From Bacteroidota bacterium (GTDB lineage: Bacteria > Bacteroidota > Bacteroidia > Cytophagales > Cyclobacteriaceae), in the NCBI GenBank assembly GCA_016866235.1, contig VGMW01000001.1:496001-560000 (forward strand): 64,000 nt of DNA, given 5' to 3'. The position numbers and the translations under genes are program-made. The notes under the pieces are model-generated. The model did no database searches. It saw nothing but the letters and a program-made list of their open reading frames with translations, and was not told the origin of the DNA. Shown one piece after another: positions 47,969 to 59,100 of this stretch (the first letter of the stretch is position 1; each line of letters begins with the position of its first letter).

Positions 47969-49162
47969 ATGAAGCGAATAGATTTTTTACAAAAAGCACT
48001 TTTGGCTGCCGGAGGCCTAACGGCTGGTGCGCTCTCTTCCGCACGCGCTGGTAATCCGGAAGTCATTCCTAACCCGCTACCGCCGGCCGATCCGGAGGCA
48101 CTGAATATTTTTGAGTTGGAGCAGGTAGCGAAGGAAAAGCTCCCGACCATTGCGTACGACTATTATCGAAGTGGTGCCTGGGATGAAGTAACCCTGAAGT
48201 CCAATCGGGAATCCTATGAGAAGTTGAAGATCCATTATCGGGTACTGGTAGATGTGGCCGACCGCGATCTTTCCACCACCGTATTCGGTCAAAAAATTTC
48301 TTTTCCGATCATGGTTGCACCTACTGCGTTTCATAAGTTGGCGCATCCCGATGGTGAGCTTGCCACAGCTCGGGCAGCGGTGAATACTGGAACGATAATG
48401 ACCTTAAGCAGTCTTTCCACCACAACCATAGAAGAGGTAGCGGCTGCAACGAATAAAAATTTCTGGTTTCAACTCTACATCAATAAGAACAGGGAGTACA
48501 CACGTGATTTGGTAGCCCGCGCTGAAAGTGCAGGTGCTAAGGCATTGGTGGTCACCGTTGATACACCGATGTGGGGACGACGGGAGCGCGATGTTCGCAA
48601 TGGATTCCATTTACCGCCTGGTCTGTCGGCTATAAACCTGGTGAAGTATGACAAAGATGCGGTGGCGAAAGGTCAGACCGGTGCCGGCCTCGGTCAATCG
48701 TTTGCCTGGATGCTGGATGCAACGTTACAGTGGAAGGACATGGACTGGCTGGCGGGCATCACCAAACTTCCCATTATCATTAAAGGAGTTTGTCGGGCCG
48801 ATGATGCACGCATCGCACTACAGCATGGTGTAAAAGGAATTGTGGTTTCCAATCATGGCGGAAGGCAAATGGACAGTGCGCCGGCAACCATCGATGTTCT
48901 TCCCTCTATTGTAGACGCGGTTGGAAATGACCTGACGGTTTTGATGGATGGTGGTATCCGCCGCGGGCTGGATGCCATGAAAGCCATCGCCCAGGGTGCC
49001 AAAGCGGTGCTCGTCGGTAGACCAGTGCTCTGGGGACTGGCGGCCGGCGGACAGGTTGGCGTGGAGAAGGCCTTGACCATTTTACGTACAGAGTTGGATT
49101 TGGCGATGGCGCTAAGCGGTTGCCGGAATGTTCGTGAAATCAACCGAAACTTATTGGGTTGA
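47969..49162 (+). CDS. FMN-dependent alpha-hydroxy-acid oxidase/dehydrogenase
   Basis: The protein has 397 residues. The N-terminus (MKRIDFLQKALLAAGGLTAGALSSARA) resembles an export signal but lacks a twin Arg. The barrel shows FMN and active-site motifs: MVAPTAFHKLAHPDGE, SSLSTTTIEEV, FQLYINKNREYT, and the catalytic SNHGGRQMDSAPATID. It oxidises a 2-hydroxy acid such as lactate or glycolate; the choice is not visible. Monocistronic or trailing the GH3 gene (60-base gap). Confidence 0.93.
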   Translation: MKRIDFLQKALLAAGGLTAGALSSARAGNPEVIPNPLPPADPEALNIFELEQVAKEKLPTIAYDYYRSGAWDEVTLKSNRESYEKLKIHYRVLVDVADRDLSTTVFGQKISFPIMVAPTAFHKLAHPDGELATARAAVNTGTIMTLSSLSTTTIEEVAAATNKNFWFQLYINKNREYTRDLVARAESAGAKALVVTVDTPMWGRRERDVRNGFHLPPGLSAINLVKYDKDAVAKGQTGAGLGQSFAWMLDATLQWKDMDWLAGITKLPIIIKGVCRADDARIALQHGVKGIVVSNHGGRQMDSAPATIDVLPSIVDAVGNDLTVLMDGGIRRGLDAMKAIAQGAKAVLVGRPVLWGLAAGGQVGVEKALTILRTELDLAMALSGCRNVREINRNLLG

Positions 49163-49226
49163 AAACCAATAGCAGCCGTCAGTTCTGGTTACTAATTACT
49201 TTTTTACAAACAGTCATTTTGAAGTG

Positions 49227-50237
49227 ATGAGATTTTTTTTGGTGCTTATTTTTTGTGTTTCCCTTGGTTTATCAAAAGGACATGCTCAGGATTTGCGTGT
49301 AGCTTTTGGTTCCTGCAGCCGACAAGATCTGTCGGATAAGCAACTATGGAAGGAAGTTCTGGAGGTAAAGCCTGATGCGTGGGTCTGGACAGGCGACAAC
49401 GTCTATGCCGATACCAGAGATATGGAAAAAATGCGGGCCATGTATGAAAAACAAAAATCCCACCCCGATTACCAGTTGCTTAGATCGAAGGCAAAAATTT
49501 ATGGTACCTGGGATGATCATGATTACGGTGAAAATGACGGAGGGAAAAACTTTACGATGAAAGCCCAAAGCAAAATTGAACTGATGAGGTTTTTGGATCT
49601 CACCAACGATGAGGCACTGGATGCACACGAAGGGGTTTATCAGTCCTATGATCTTAAAAACAAATCCGGTGTTGTTAGATTGATTTTGTTGGACACACGA
49701 TCCTTCCGGGATGATCTTGTTCCTTCAAAGACCAAAGGCAGGCGGTACGACATCAATCCGGAAGGTGATGTGCTGGGTGAGGCCCAGTGGCAGTGGTTCG
49801 AAAAAGAACTAAGCCGACCAGGGGCAGATGTTTTTATGGTTATCACCAGCATCCAGCTGATTCCTGTTGAGCACGGATTTGAGAAGTGGGCCAATCTTCC
49901 TAAAGCGCGACAAAAATTTTTAGATGTATTGTCGAAGGCTCCTTCACAAAATATTTTTTTGGTAAGTGGGGATCGGCATATTGCCGAGGTGTCTGCGTTA
50001 ACCATTCCAGGTTGGAAAAATCCACTTTATGAATTCACCAGCAGTGGGCTTACCCATACCTGGACCATAGCAGGCGAGGAGCCGAATGGTTTTCGAAAGG
50101 GTCCTCTGATCGCAGAGCGTAATTTCGGCTGGATCGGATTTAACTGGGTGGGCAAGGAGGTAAAGCTGGATTATCATGTGGTTGGTCCGGAAGGTAAAAT
50201 CCTGTATGAACTGAATTTATCCTACCCCTTGCATTGA
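49227..50237 (+). CDS. PhoD-like alkaline phosphatase/phosphodiesterase
   Basis: The protein has 336 residues with a signal peptide (MRFFLVLIFCVSLGLSKGHAQ). ATG 49227 is preferred over GTG 49224. Metal-site motifs of the PhoD/calcineurin type: AFGSCSRQD, WTGDNVYADT, GTWDDHDYGENDGG, LLDTRSFRDD and LVSGDRHIAEV. An exported metallophosphoesterase for phosphate scavenging or phosphodiesters. Confidence 0.93.
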   Translation: MRFFLVLIFCVSLGLSKGHAQDLRVAFGSCSRQDLSDKQLWKEVLEVKPDAWVWTGDNVYADTRDMEKMRAMYEKQKSHPDYQLLRSKAKIYGTWDDHDYGENDGGKNFTMKAQSKIELMRFLDLTNDEALDAHEGVYQSYDLKNKSGVVRLILLDTRSFRDDLVPSKTKGRRYDINPEGDVLGEAQWQWFEKELSRPGADVFMVITSIQLIPVEHGFEKWANLPKARQKFLDVLSKAPSQNIFLVSGDRHIAEVSALTIPGWKNPLYEFTSSGLTHTWTIAGEEPNGFRKGPLIAERNFGWIGFNWVGKEVKLDYHVVGPEGKILYELNLSYPLH

Positions 50238-50320
50238 AATTTTGAGCGCTGATTTAAATGTTTCTGGAATAGACAAAAATCGCTGTAGCGTCAACAACTA
50301 TCTTTTATAATTTCGCACGA

Positions 50321-51196
50321 ATGGAAAGGTCGTTGCAGGTTTTTATGGATGGCTATACAGGATACTGGAACTACCTGATTCAGGAGATATTATATCCCGG
50401 CTGGCACAATTACTTCTGGTGGTTGTTGGGGCTTTCGATTTCGGTTTGGCTATTGGAGGTTTTCTTTCCCTGGCGTAAGGGGCAGTCCATTTTTCGTCAG
50501 GATTTTTGGCTTGATGGATTTTACATGTTTTTTAATTTTTTTCTTTTCTCGCTCATCGGATACAATGCAGTTTCGAATGTGGTGGTCGATTGGTTTAATC
50601 ATGTGCTGGCGGCATTTGGGATGACCAATCTTGTGGCCTGGAATGTTTCCACCTGGCCAGGCTGGACGCAATTGCTATTGCTTTTCATAATGGCTGACTT
50701 TTTACAGTGGAACATCCACCGCTTGTTGCATAACGTGCCATGGTTGTGGGAATTTCATAAGGTTCACCATTCGGTTGAACAAATGGGTTTCGCTGCACAC
50801 CTGCGCTACCATTGGATGGAAACCATAGTCTATAAAAGTCTTCAGTACGTGCCGCTGGCTATGATTGGATTTGGACTGGACGACTTTTTTATCGTTCACA
50901 TCTTCTCTGTTGCTATCGGACATTTCAATCACGCCAACCTCAACATCAACTGGGGTCCCTTGCGCTATATTTTTAACAGTCCAAACATGCACATCTGGCA
51001 CCACGCGATGCATTTGCCAGAAGGTCGAACCAGTGTTAATTATGGCATTAGTCTAAGTGTTTGGGATTATATTTTTGGAACTGCCTGGGTGCCTGGATCA
51101 GGTAGGGATGAGGCGCTTGGGTTTGATGGCGTCAGTAGATTTCCGAAAAAATTTGTGGATCAGATTACCCATCCATTCAGAACTAAAAGCGAATGA
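50321..51196 (+). CDS. Fatty acid hydroxylase / sterol desaturase family membrane protein
   Basis: The 291-residue multi-span protein has the di-iron His boxes HRLLHNVPWLWEFHKVHH, HLRYH, HFNHAN and MHIWHHAMH. It is predicted to oxygenate a membrane lipid. Its stop overlaps the start of a small membrane gene by ATGA, and that gene overlaps a sialidase the same way, forming a tightly coupled three-gene unit. It is not closely similar to the desaturase at 11511. Confidence 0.92.
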   Translation: MERSLQVFMDGYTGYWNYLIQEILYPGWHNYFWWLLGLSISVWLLEVFFPWRKGQSIFRQDFWLDGFYMFFNFFLFSLIGYNAVSNVVVDWFNHVLAAFGMTNLVAWNVSTWPGWTQLLLLFIMADFLQWNIHRLLHNVPWLWEFHKVHHSVEQMGFAAHLRYHWMETIVYKSLQYVPLAMIGFGLDDFFIVHIFSVAIGHFNHANLNINWGPLRYIFNSPNMHIWHHAMHLPEGRTSVNYGISLSVWDYIFGTAWVPGSGRDEALGFDGVSRFPKKFVDQITHPFRTKSE

Positions 51197-51426
51197 ATAA
51201 TTTCTTAAAGCAAATAGGTATGCCTGCTGTGGTTTGCCTGACACTCGGACTTGCGCCCTTTTTCCCGGAACCCCATGTCCTTGGAAAAATTCGTTGGGTG
51301 GCTGGTGGTGCCGTTGGGATGCAGCCTATGGATTGGTTTGATTTATTGCTGCATGGCTCGCCATGGTTATGGTTGCTTTATTCGGTCGGACGCTTTTTTG
51401 GTCAATCGAATTCAGATAAGCAATGA
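51193..51426 (+). CDS. Small membrane protein between desaturase and sialidase
   Basis: The protein has 77 residues and two hydrophobic segments (IGMPAVVCLTLGLAPFF and LLLHGSPWLWLLYSVGRFF) joined by a Gly-rich loop. ATGA overlaps at both ends fix its start and stop and argue that it is a real gene. Function unknown; it could be an accessory subunit of the desaturase. Confidence 0.8.
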   Translation: MNNFLKQIGMPAVVCLTLGLAPFFPEPHVLGKIRWVAGGAVGMQPMDWFDLLLHGSPWLWLLYSVGRFFGQSNSDKQ

Positions 51427-52505
51427 TTCGTGGAGCGCACCACCACATCAGGAGGAAGCTGATTCTCCTTTGGTGCCTACCGTTACTGGCTTTTTCCGTC
51501 GAGGGTGTTAAAACGGAACAACTTCTCTTAATCGATCTTTTTTATAACGGATTAAAATCAGGGGTAGCCTGTTACCGCATTCCTGCATTGGCCAGTGCAA
51601 TGGATGGCTCTTTGATCGCAGCTGCTGATGAGCGTATACCATCCTGTGCGGATCTGGGGACCAACCCAAACGTAAATATTGTATTGAGGCGGAGTACCGA
51701 TGGTGGCAATACCTGGGAGGCTCCAAAAGTGGTGGTTGATTTCGAGGAGGGTATTTCAGCCTCCGATCCTTCCTTCATAACGGATGGACAAAATGGCGAT
51801 GTGTTGCTCTTCTATAATTATATGGATCATGTTCGGAGAAGGGGCGTTTACCGTTTTCAATTTATCCGGTCATCCGATCATGGGATAACCTGGTCAAAAC
51901 CTATTGATTTTACCGATCAGATTATGCGGCAGGGTTGGCAAAAACCTTTCCTATTCATTACATCCGGTAATGGAACGCAAACGAAGGATGGAAAATTGCT
52001 GCATACCCTTGCGCATGTAGGGGAGAAGGCAGCCTATGTGATCATCAGTGCCGATCATGGCAAGTCATGGAAATTGATAGATCGGCCCCTGGTGCCGGGT
52101 GATGAGAGTCGGGTGGTTGAATTATCGGATGGCCAATGGATGGTAAATACGCGGGTAAATGGAGCAGCTAAGCGATACACCCACACCTCTGCAGATGCAG
52201 GAAATTCCTGGGTTACTGCTCCGGTCGATGTCTTGCAGGATCCGGGATGTAATGCTGGATTGGTGGTTTCAGGAGCGCGTCTTTATTTCTCTCATTTATC
52301 AACACCGAAAGAACGCAAGAATCTTACCCTGAAATGGAGTGACAATTTGGGTAAAACATGGGATGGGAATTTGACCATTTATGAGGGCAGCTCAGCCTAT
52401 TCTTCTTTGGTACCAATGGCCGGTGGAAATCTTGGGCTATTGTTTGAGCGTGACGATTATACCAAAATCACGTTCGTTAAAATCCCTAGTGCTAGGTTGA
52501 GATGA
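51423..52505 (+). CDS. Exported sialidase (GH33-like)
   Basis: The protein has 360 residues. A basic N-terminus and hydrophobic helix (LILLWCLPLLAFSV) form a signal. The propeller carries the sialidase RIP motif (YRIPAL), at least four Asp boxes of SxDxGxxW type (STDGGNTW, SSDHGITW, SADHGKSW, SADAGNSW), a second catalytic-type Arg (VNTRVNG) and the C-terminal YSSLVPM...LLFERDD segment with Tyr and Glu. Predicted exo-alpha-sialidase acting outside the inner membrane. Third gene of a translationally coupled trio. Confidence 0.9.
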   Translation: MIRGAHHHIRRKLILLWCLPLLAFSVEGVKTEQLLLIDLFYNGLKSGVACYRIPALASAMDGSLIAAADERIPSCADLGTNPNVNIVLRRSTDGGNTWEAPKVVVDFEEGISASDPSFITDGQNGDVLLFYNYMDHVRRRGVYRFQFIRSSDHGITWSKPIDFTDQIMRQGWQKPFLFITSGNGTQTKDGKLLHTLAHVGEKAAYVIISADHGKSWKLIDRPLVPGDESRVVELSDGQWMVNTRVNGAAKRYTHTSADAGNSWVTAPVDVLQDPGCNAGLVVSGARLYFSHLSTPKERKNLTLKWSDNLGKTWDGNLTIYEGSSAYSSLVPMAGGNLGLLFERDDYTKITFVKIPSARLR

Positions 52506-52705
52506 TCAGGTCTCTTGGTTTACCCTGGATTTAACAGATGGAATAATTAAGTCTTGAATACCCGAGTGCTCTAAGGCTAAAACCTTAAAAAAACAAGGCG
52601 AATTTTAGGCTACCCTCCACGCAAATACCGCGTGATTTAAGATTCGTTAAGGAAAATTAAGACGACCGAAATTGGTTCATGAAAGCCAAAAAAGACCGCT
52701 GAAAA

Positions 52706-55700
52706 TCAAGCGATCACCTGACCGCTTGCCTGCGATCTGAATAATCCATCCAACTCCAGGATCACTTTCAAATCCGGACGCGTGAAAAATAAACCTGATT
52801 TTCTACCTACGCGAACGCCACGCAGGAAAACATAAATCACGCCACCAAAATCGCGTTCATAATCAAAACCCTGAACTCTGGATTGTAAGTATTTATGGAC
52901 AGCCAGACTGTACAAATGGTATTGCAAATGGTAATTGCCGACATCCATCGCATCCAGCAATCCCTGGTGCTCATAATCCTCTACTGAATCGCCCAGAAAA
53001 TTTGATTTCCAATCCAACACGTAATACTTACTACCAGCCTGGAAAAACAAGTCGATCTTTCCATTCATCACGCCTTCAAGATTTCTTTCATTAATCGCCT
53101 GGATCGGAAAACTTACCGACTCCAGTCTCGTCAAATCCTGTGCATCAAACGGCGCTACATTAAAATCAAACTCCAATTCATTTAACCTGAGCCCTAATCC
53201 AACCGAGGAAAGCTTAAAATTGACTTCCGGTATCGTCACCTCCGTAATCACCTTCAACATTTCCAATACGCCACTACGAATCTCCTCTCGGCTATAGGAT
53301 AACCGATGCATGGCCATTTTCACCACCCGTTCCCATCCCGAAGCATTGGAAAAGTCGATGTGTTCGAAAATATAATGCAGCAGGTTTCCGGTTACAGCCC
53401 CTTTCGGTAACTCACGGAAAATAAAACGATCATAATCCGACTCCTGTTCTCTGGTAAGCCGTACCGCAGTTCGATTTTGCTTCTCACTCAAGTAACTATA
53501 ACTCAATTTTTTCCAATTCCTATGTTGCCAGGCTACATGCTTCGGTCTGGTGGTTTCGATCAGTTGCTCCTTTACGCTGGCTTCGTACCGGTAGGTCGAA
53601 TTCATTTCCGGGAAAGCCGGATCGAAGAGGATTCCCGACCCAGCGCTCCCTTTTACCTGCTCTTTCAATATCTGAGTGAAATACTTCAAAGTCGAATTTT
53701 TGAAATAGGATCCATTGCTTTGAATCAATACACAACCAAATCTTGCTCTGGTCAGCGCTACATATATTAAGCGTCGGTTTTCCTGTTCCTGCTCTTTTAG
53801 GTACCAAGCATTGGACTGGTCATCGAGTTGAACGCTGTTTTGAAAAACATAAATGCCTCTGTTTGGATCCCGATACGTCGTGAGTTCCCTCTTTTTCCTG
53901 GGTATGAAATCCAGGTACGGGGCAAAAACAATGTTGTACTCCAATCCTTTACTTCGGTGGATGGTGAGCACATTGACCGATGCTTCATCACTTTCAATCC
54001 GAAGCTCGTACTCATCGCCTTCCAGCTGTCCGTCATTTATTCCTTTTTGCAGCCAAACCACCAGTTCCGAGGGTGCATAATTCTGCTGCTTTTCCATCTT
54101 GTGAAGCAATTCAGTGATCTGACCAATATTCGATTGCGTGCGTGCACTCATTGGATCCCCGCTCTTCATCAAAACCGCATGAATCCGGAAATCCGATAGA
54201 AATGAAGTCAGCATTACAAATACTCCTTTTTCCAGCCATTTTTTCTGATAATCCCGGAAGCGCTCCAACAACCAATCTTCTTCCAATGCCATGACTTCTT
54301 CAATGGTCATTCGGGTCATGCTCGTCAACAAGGCTTTGTGTAAACCTGGTAAGGTAGGGTTAAGTGCTGCCTCTAAAACGTATAAAACCTCCAGTGCTTC
54401 CTCGGTTTCAAGAATTTTGGTGTCATCGATGGTAACTGCCGGGATGCGAAAGCGCGCAAGGGCTTTTCTGACCGCCGCTGCTTCCTTTTTTGTGCGGACC
54501 AACACCCCGAAATCACCCGGTACCATGGCGCGTGATGTTCCTTTTACTTTTATGGCCCACCTTGAATCGGACAATAAATTGGCAATGGTGTTGGCAGTAA
54601 TGGTCGACAGATCCTCTTTGTTCTTTGTGTTGAATACAATCATCGGATGTGCAGTTTCTCCTTCACACATAAGCGCTCCCTCCTTGGCATCAGGCCCTGG
54701 TTCAACCGCTTGATAAACTATCTGATTTTCGTTTTCACCGAAACCGAACGTATCAAATTTTTCATGCGGTAGAAAAAAGTAGTTCAATGCCTTCACCATT
54801 TCTGATGAAGACCTGAAGTTAACGTTCATGGAATAGCGATGGTCAACCTCATGCCCTGCCCGGAAATAGGTGAATACATCGGCCTGGCGAAACGCGTAAA
54901 TCGACTGCTTGGGATCGCCAATAAAAAATACAGTGATGCCTTCTTTCAGAAATAACCCTTTGAAAATCTCATACTGTTGCCGGTCGGTATCCTGAAACTC
55001 ATCGACAAAAACTACCTTGTACTTGTTGCGCAGCGCTTCTTTGATTTCCTCACTTTTATGCCCAACCACCACAGCGTGAAGCTTTGTAATAAGCTCGTCA
55101 AACGTGATTTGATTTTTTCGCTCCCTGTTGCTGGCCAGCGTATCCAGTATCTGCCTTAGGGCAAATTCAAATGCAGTACCTACCACCGACAACCGTATTT
55201 TTCTCTTCTCCTGTTCCAAATCCTTAATCTTATCCGGATAATCCTGTGCGATGGCAATGAAATATTGAGCTGATTTGTGTTCACTTAACCACTCAAAAAC
55301 TTCATTAACATCACCCCTGATTAATAGATCTTTAGCAACGGGGGGAACTTTCTTCGCACCTTGAATTCGGGTTACCAAGGTTGGAATATCCGCTCTCAGC
55401 TTTTCTTTAAAGGCCATGTCAAGATCATGCTGTCTGGCCGTGCAATCGCTGAACCGTTCATTCAGCCTTACAATAAAATTCTCTGCCCTAAGGTCATTCA
55501 CGCCGGCGTCTGCACCTGCAAATCGCTTTCCGCCATTATGAAACTTCACCGCTTCAACCAAAGAGGTACGGGTGAAATGGTTACTGACCAACATGCCATA
55601 CAAATCCGGGTCAAGTCCTGTAATAAACTTCCGCCAGAACTTATTAACCGCATCCTCAATAAATTCATTCTCATTGGAAACCAGCTCTGCTTGAAACAAT

Positions 55701-56119
55701 TGCCCGGTTTCAAAAGCATATTCTGAGAGTACTTGCTGACAAAAACTATGGATGGTGCGGATTGAAGCATCATCCATCAACAACATGGCTTTGTGTAGCC
55801 GATCGGTTATCACCTCCGGTTCAGTAGTCTTTCCGGCCTCGTTTAAAACTTCTATTATGTTTTTGTCTTCAATGGGATGACCGGTGCTAAAGGCCCAGGC
55901 CAATCGGACAAAATCCCTAATTCGTCCCTCGAGTTCGGCCACCGCTGCCTTGGTAAATGTGACCATCAGAATCTGATCTACTGAAATCCCTTTCAGGATC
56001 AGTCTTAGGGTGAGGATGGCTATAGAATAAGTTTTCCCGGTGCCCGCACTCGCCTCTATGAGGTTCGATCCACCAAGGTCTACGGAGAGCACGTTAAATT
56101 TTTCCAGCTTTTTGCTCAT
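52706..56119 (-). CDS. recB: Exodeoxyribonuclease V, RecB subunit
   Basis: The protein has 1137 residues. A 3'-5' SF1A helicase: Walker A IEASAGTGKTYS, DEXX box VFVDEFQDTDRQQ, GDPKQSIYAFRQAD, TIHRSKGLEYNIVF and LIYVALTRAR. The C-terminal nuclease domain carries VLDWKSN near residue 1036 with preceding acidic residues. It unwinds and degrades duplex ends and loads recombinase in the RecBCD complex. Start ATG 56119, 11 bases after the recC stop; last gene of recD-recC-recB. Confidence 0.94.
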   Translation of the reverse strand: MSKKLEKFNVLSVDLGGSNLIEASAGTGKTYSIAILTLRLILKGISVDQILMVTFTKAAVAELEGRIRDFVRLAWAFSTGHPIEDKNIIEVLNEAGKTTEPEVITDRLHKAMLLMDDASIRTIHSFCQQVLSEYAFETGQLFQAELVSNENEFIEDAVNKFWRKFITGLDPDLYGMLVSNHFTRTSLVEAVKFHNGGKRFAGADAGVNDLRAENFIVRLNERFSDCTARQHDLDMAFKEKLRADIPTLVTRIQGAKKVPPVAKDLLIRGDVNEVFEWLSEHKSAQYFIAIAQDYPDKIKDLEQEKRKIRLSVVGTAFEFALRQILDTLASNRERKNQITFDELITKLHAVVVGHKSEEIKEALRNKYKVVFVDEFQDTDRQQYEIFKGLFLKEGITVFFIGDPKQSIYAFRQADVFTYFRAGHEVDHRYSMNVNFRSSSEMVKALNYFFLPHEKFDTFGFGENENQIVYQAVEPGPDAKEGALMCEGETAHPMIVFNTKNKEDLSTITANTIANLLSDSRWAIKVKGTSRAMVPGDFGVLVRTKKEAAAVRKALARFRIPAVTIDDTKILETEEALEVLYVLEAALNPTLPGLHKALLTSMTRMTIEEVMALEEDWLLERFRDYQKKWLEKGVFVMLTSFLSDFRIHAVLMKSGDPMSARTQSNIGQITELLHKMEKQQNYAPSELVVWLQKGINDGQLEGDEYELRIESDEASVNVLTIHRSKGLEYNIVFAPYLDFIPRKKRELTTYRDPNRGIYVFQNSVQLDDQSNAWYLKEQEQENRRLIYVALTRARFGCVLIQSNGSYFKNSTLKYFTQILKEQVKGSAGSGILFDPAFPEMNSTYRYEASVKEQLIETTRPKHVAWQHRNWKKLSYSYLSEKQNRTAVRLTREQESDYDRFIFRELPKGAVTGNLLHYIFEHIDFSNASGWERVVKMAMHRLSYSREEIRSGVLEMLKVITEVTIPEVNFKLSSVGLGLRLNELEFDFNVAPFDAQDLTRLESVSFPIQAINERNLEGVMNGKIDLFFQAGSKYYVLDWKSNFLGDSVEDYEHQGLLDAMDVGNYHLQYHLYSLAVHKYLQSRVQGFDYERDFGGVIYVFLRGVRVGRKSGLFFTRPDLKVILELDGLFRSQASGQVIA

Positions 56120-56130
56120 CGGTTATCGGC

Positions 56131-59100
56131 TTAAAAAGGAAAATGTTTATTCAGTAATCCAAAAAAACTCAACATATTGGTTTGTAACGCAGCATAATTT
56201 TCCAATGAAAAAAATCCAGATCGGTACATCAATAGAAAGTGCGGATCCTGAACATAGCCTGAATATTCCTCCTCCTCAGCTTTTCGGATTTTTTTGCCCA
56301 GTTCATTCAGATAATCATCGGCCGACATTTTAAATGCTTCCAGCACATTTTCCTCCAGACCTGGTACAAAGGGATAGCATGCCCTGTTTCCAATCCGGAA
56401 TGCTTCCATCCAACCCTCAACCAGGACAGTTGCTTTTTTCTTTGAGTAGAGTCCTTTTACTATTGGCTTAAGGTTGGGATTTTTTTCATCCACTATCCAC
56501 AATTCAATATACTCCCCGGAAGCAACAGCCAGGATGTATTGAACAAAGCCTGATACTAGATTTTTATTTCTGGAGGATTTCGAGTGTAGCAAAAGAACCA
56601 TTCGATCGCCGTAGACCTGTCCTACCAAACCCACCACCTTCCCTTTATCGGTCGATACATTGACCTGAATCCTGCGCTCTGCTGCTCCATTCATGGCCTC
56701 CTTAAAGGCCTTCATCAGGTCATGATTTTCATTGAAGTTCTTTTGGATATAATAACGTCCGGCATTACGCAAGGGCAACTGTCCGTTCAGTACCAAACTT
56801 TCCCTCAATCGATCTGGATTATTTTCACTTCCCCGAAGCTGCAGATCACTAAGCTTCCATTCATCCAACTTGTTGAGTTCAAACATTTCGGTATCCGGCA
56901 GCAAAATTTCCTTTTCTCGGTAATAAATGTTCAATACCCGGTTGACATACCACTTTAAGGGGTCACCAAAAAACTGAATCAAATCTGCCGCATTCACATT
57001 CGGACTTTCGACTTTTTTATCGGTGGAATCTTTTTCAGCCTTCGGAAATCCATTTCCCTCATTCAGATGGGTCAGGTAAGTCCTGAAACCTGAATCCTTA
57101 GTAAAATATTTCCGACTGTAGTTGTGCAGCGGTTGCTTACCGATAAGGTCCTCCCGCTTGATTTTTACCTTATCCTCTGAATTTTCAATCAGATAATCAA
57201 GAAGCTCGTCCACCACGGTAGAGGGTGGCATGGCCACAGCATCTGTAACCCTTATACCTGTGAAGCTGATATACAAAAAGCTGCGTGCCGAAAGCAGAGT
57301 TTCCAAAAACAAATGTCGGTCGTTGTCACGCACATTACGGTCACCCGGCCTTGGATCCTTAGCAAAAAGACTAAAGTTCACCACGGTCTCTTTCCTGGGA
57401 AAAGCATCGAAATTCATTCCCAACATGGCGATGACCTCCGCCGGAATGCTTCGCATAGGAATTAACGAACAAAAGGTGATTCCTCCACCCGTAAAAGCAT
57501 GGGTGCGTTTCACTGTTTGAAGCATGTCTTTAAGGCTGTACCGAATCACTTCAAATTCAATAGGCGATTGGTTTTCAGCTCTTGCTTCATCAACCTCCGG
57601 AGGTGAGGAAATTGCATCCGGTCCCGCCATCGACTCCGTAACTTGAATAAAACGATGGTAATCTTCATACTCTTTTTCACCCGGTTGGAAAATCAACGCG
57701 CCGACGACCTCATGCAGATATTCCCTCCAGTTTTCTAACGTGCGGGCCTGCGCACGTTTCTGAATAATCTTTTGAAGCGTGTTTACAAAAACGTAAAACC
57801 GCAACAGCTCATCCGATGCATTTCCCTCGATGACATCCAGCGGTAAAATGGTTTCCACCCCATTGAAAAATGGCGCTTCCCCGCCAATACAAATCCCATA
57901 CATAAGCCGCTCCAGGCCGTAAGTCCAACTGTAGTAATGGGTTTCCTCCTCGCGTTCACCATTCCAGCCAAACTTGATGCCCGCCGATCGAACCAGTTTT
58001 CTGATTAATGCAACATCGGTAATGCCGGCACGTTCACGGATGAGTGTGGATTCCAAAAGTTCCAAAACAGATTCAGCTGAAAATTTCTCCTCGTCCAGAT
58101 CCATGAGCAAACGAAGCGCATAAAACAGGTTGTTTCCGCTGTCTAATGATTCATCAGCGATGTTGTATGGAATCTGATACGGCGCATGATCAAAAACAGC
58201 CCGGATGTACGGGGCGTAGGCATCGATATCGGTGACCATGACCACAACATCTTTAGGCGATAGCTTCTGATTTTTTTGATCTATCAATCCAATCAGAAAA
58301 TCATAAAGTACCTCTACCTCTCTGAGCGGTGTATGACAACTGTTGATGGTTATTGAACCGTCCTTTCGATCGGTGGCGGTAATCGGATGGCATTCCGTGG
58401 CCACAGCATTTCTGTAAATGTCGTCCTGGATTTTGCCCAACAGCGTACGGAAGGGTTTCTCTTGTATTCTGTTGACATATTCGTAAACATTGAAAACACG
58501 ATCATTTTCAAACAGAACCCTGAAACTTCCTTTGATGATTTTTCCCAAATTCAACAACAAGCTGTTACCCTCCAGATCCTGATTCCAGTCGGATGAGGTT
58601 TTCATGCCATTTCTGTAAAACCAGGAATTGTAACGGGCAATTTGTTTTTCAGACAAGTAGTCGAACCAGTATTGATCCGGCGCGGGATTCAGCAAATAAA
58701 AGTTCACATCGATCCACTCACTTAACTCACTGAAGAGCTTCATGTAGTAGGGTGTAATCACTGCAATCCCAAAAAAATGGATTGCTGGCATCTTTGAACG
58801 TAGCCGCTCAATTTGTTCTGGTTGTTTTAGTGCCTGTAGAAGATCTGTGATGAGTTCAGTTTTGTCCTGCGGACGGTAATGTCCGTCCTCCCGAAGTCTA
58901 TACCAAAGCCATTGTTGCCATTGTTCGTGTTGCAATTCAATTTTTGCACCACTGTTCCACTTAATAATGGTTTCCGTTCTGTAAACCTGGTATTGGTCGA
59001 AAAGGTCCGACAATCGGGCAGCCAACGCCATGCGCTTGACGGGCTCACCTTCATAGTAATTGGCAACATCCGGAAATTGGGCAGTGAATTCCGATTCAGA

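Noticed and set aside
52571-52634. Two small inverted repeats (TAAGG/CCTTA and CACGC/GCGTG) between the sialidase and recB
   Set aside because: Short stems without a U-tract on the useful side; not convincing terminators.
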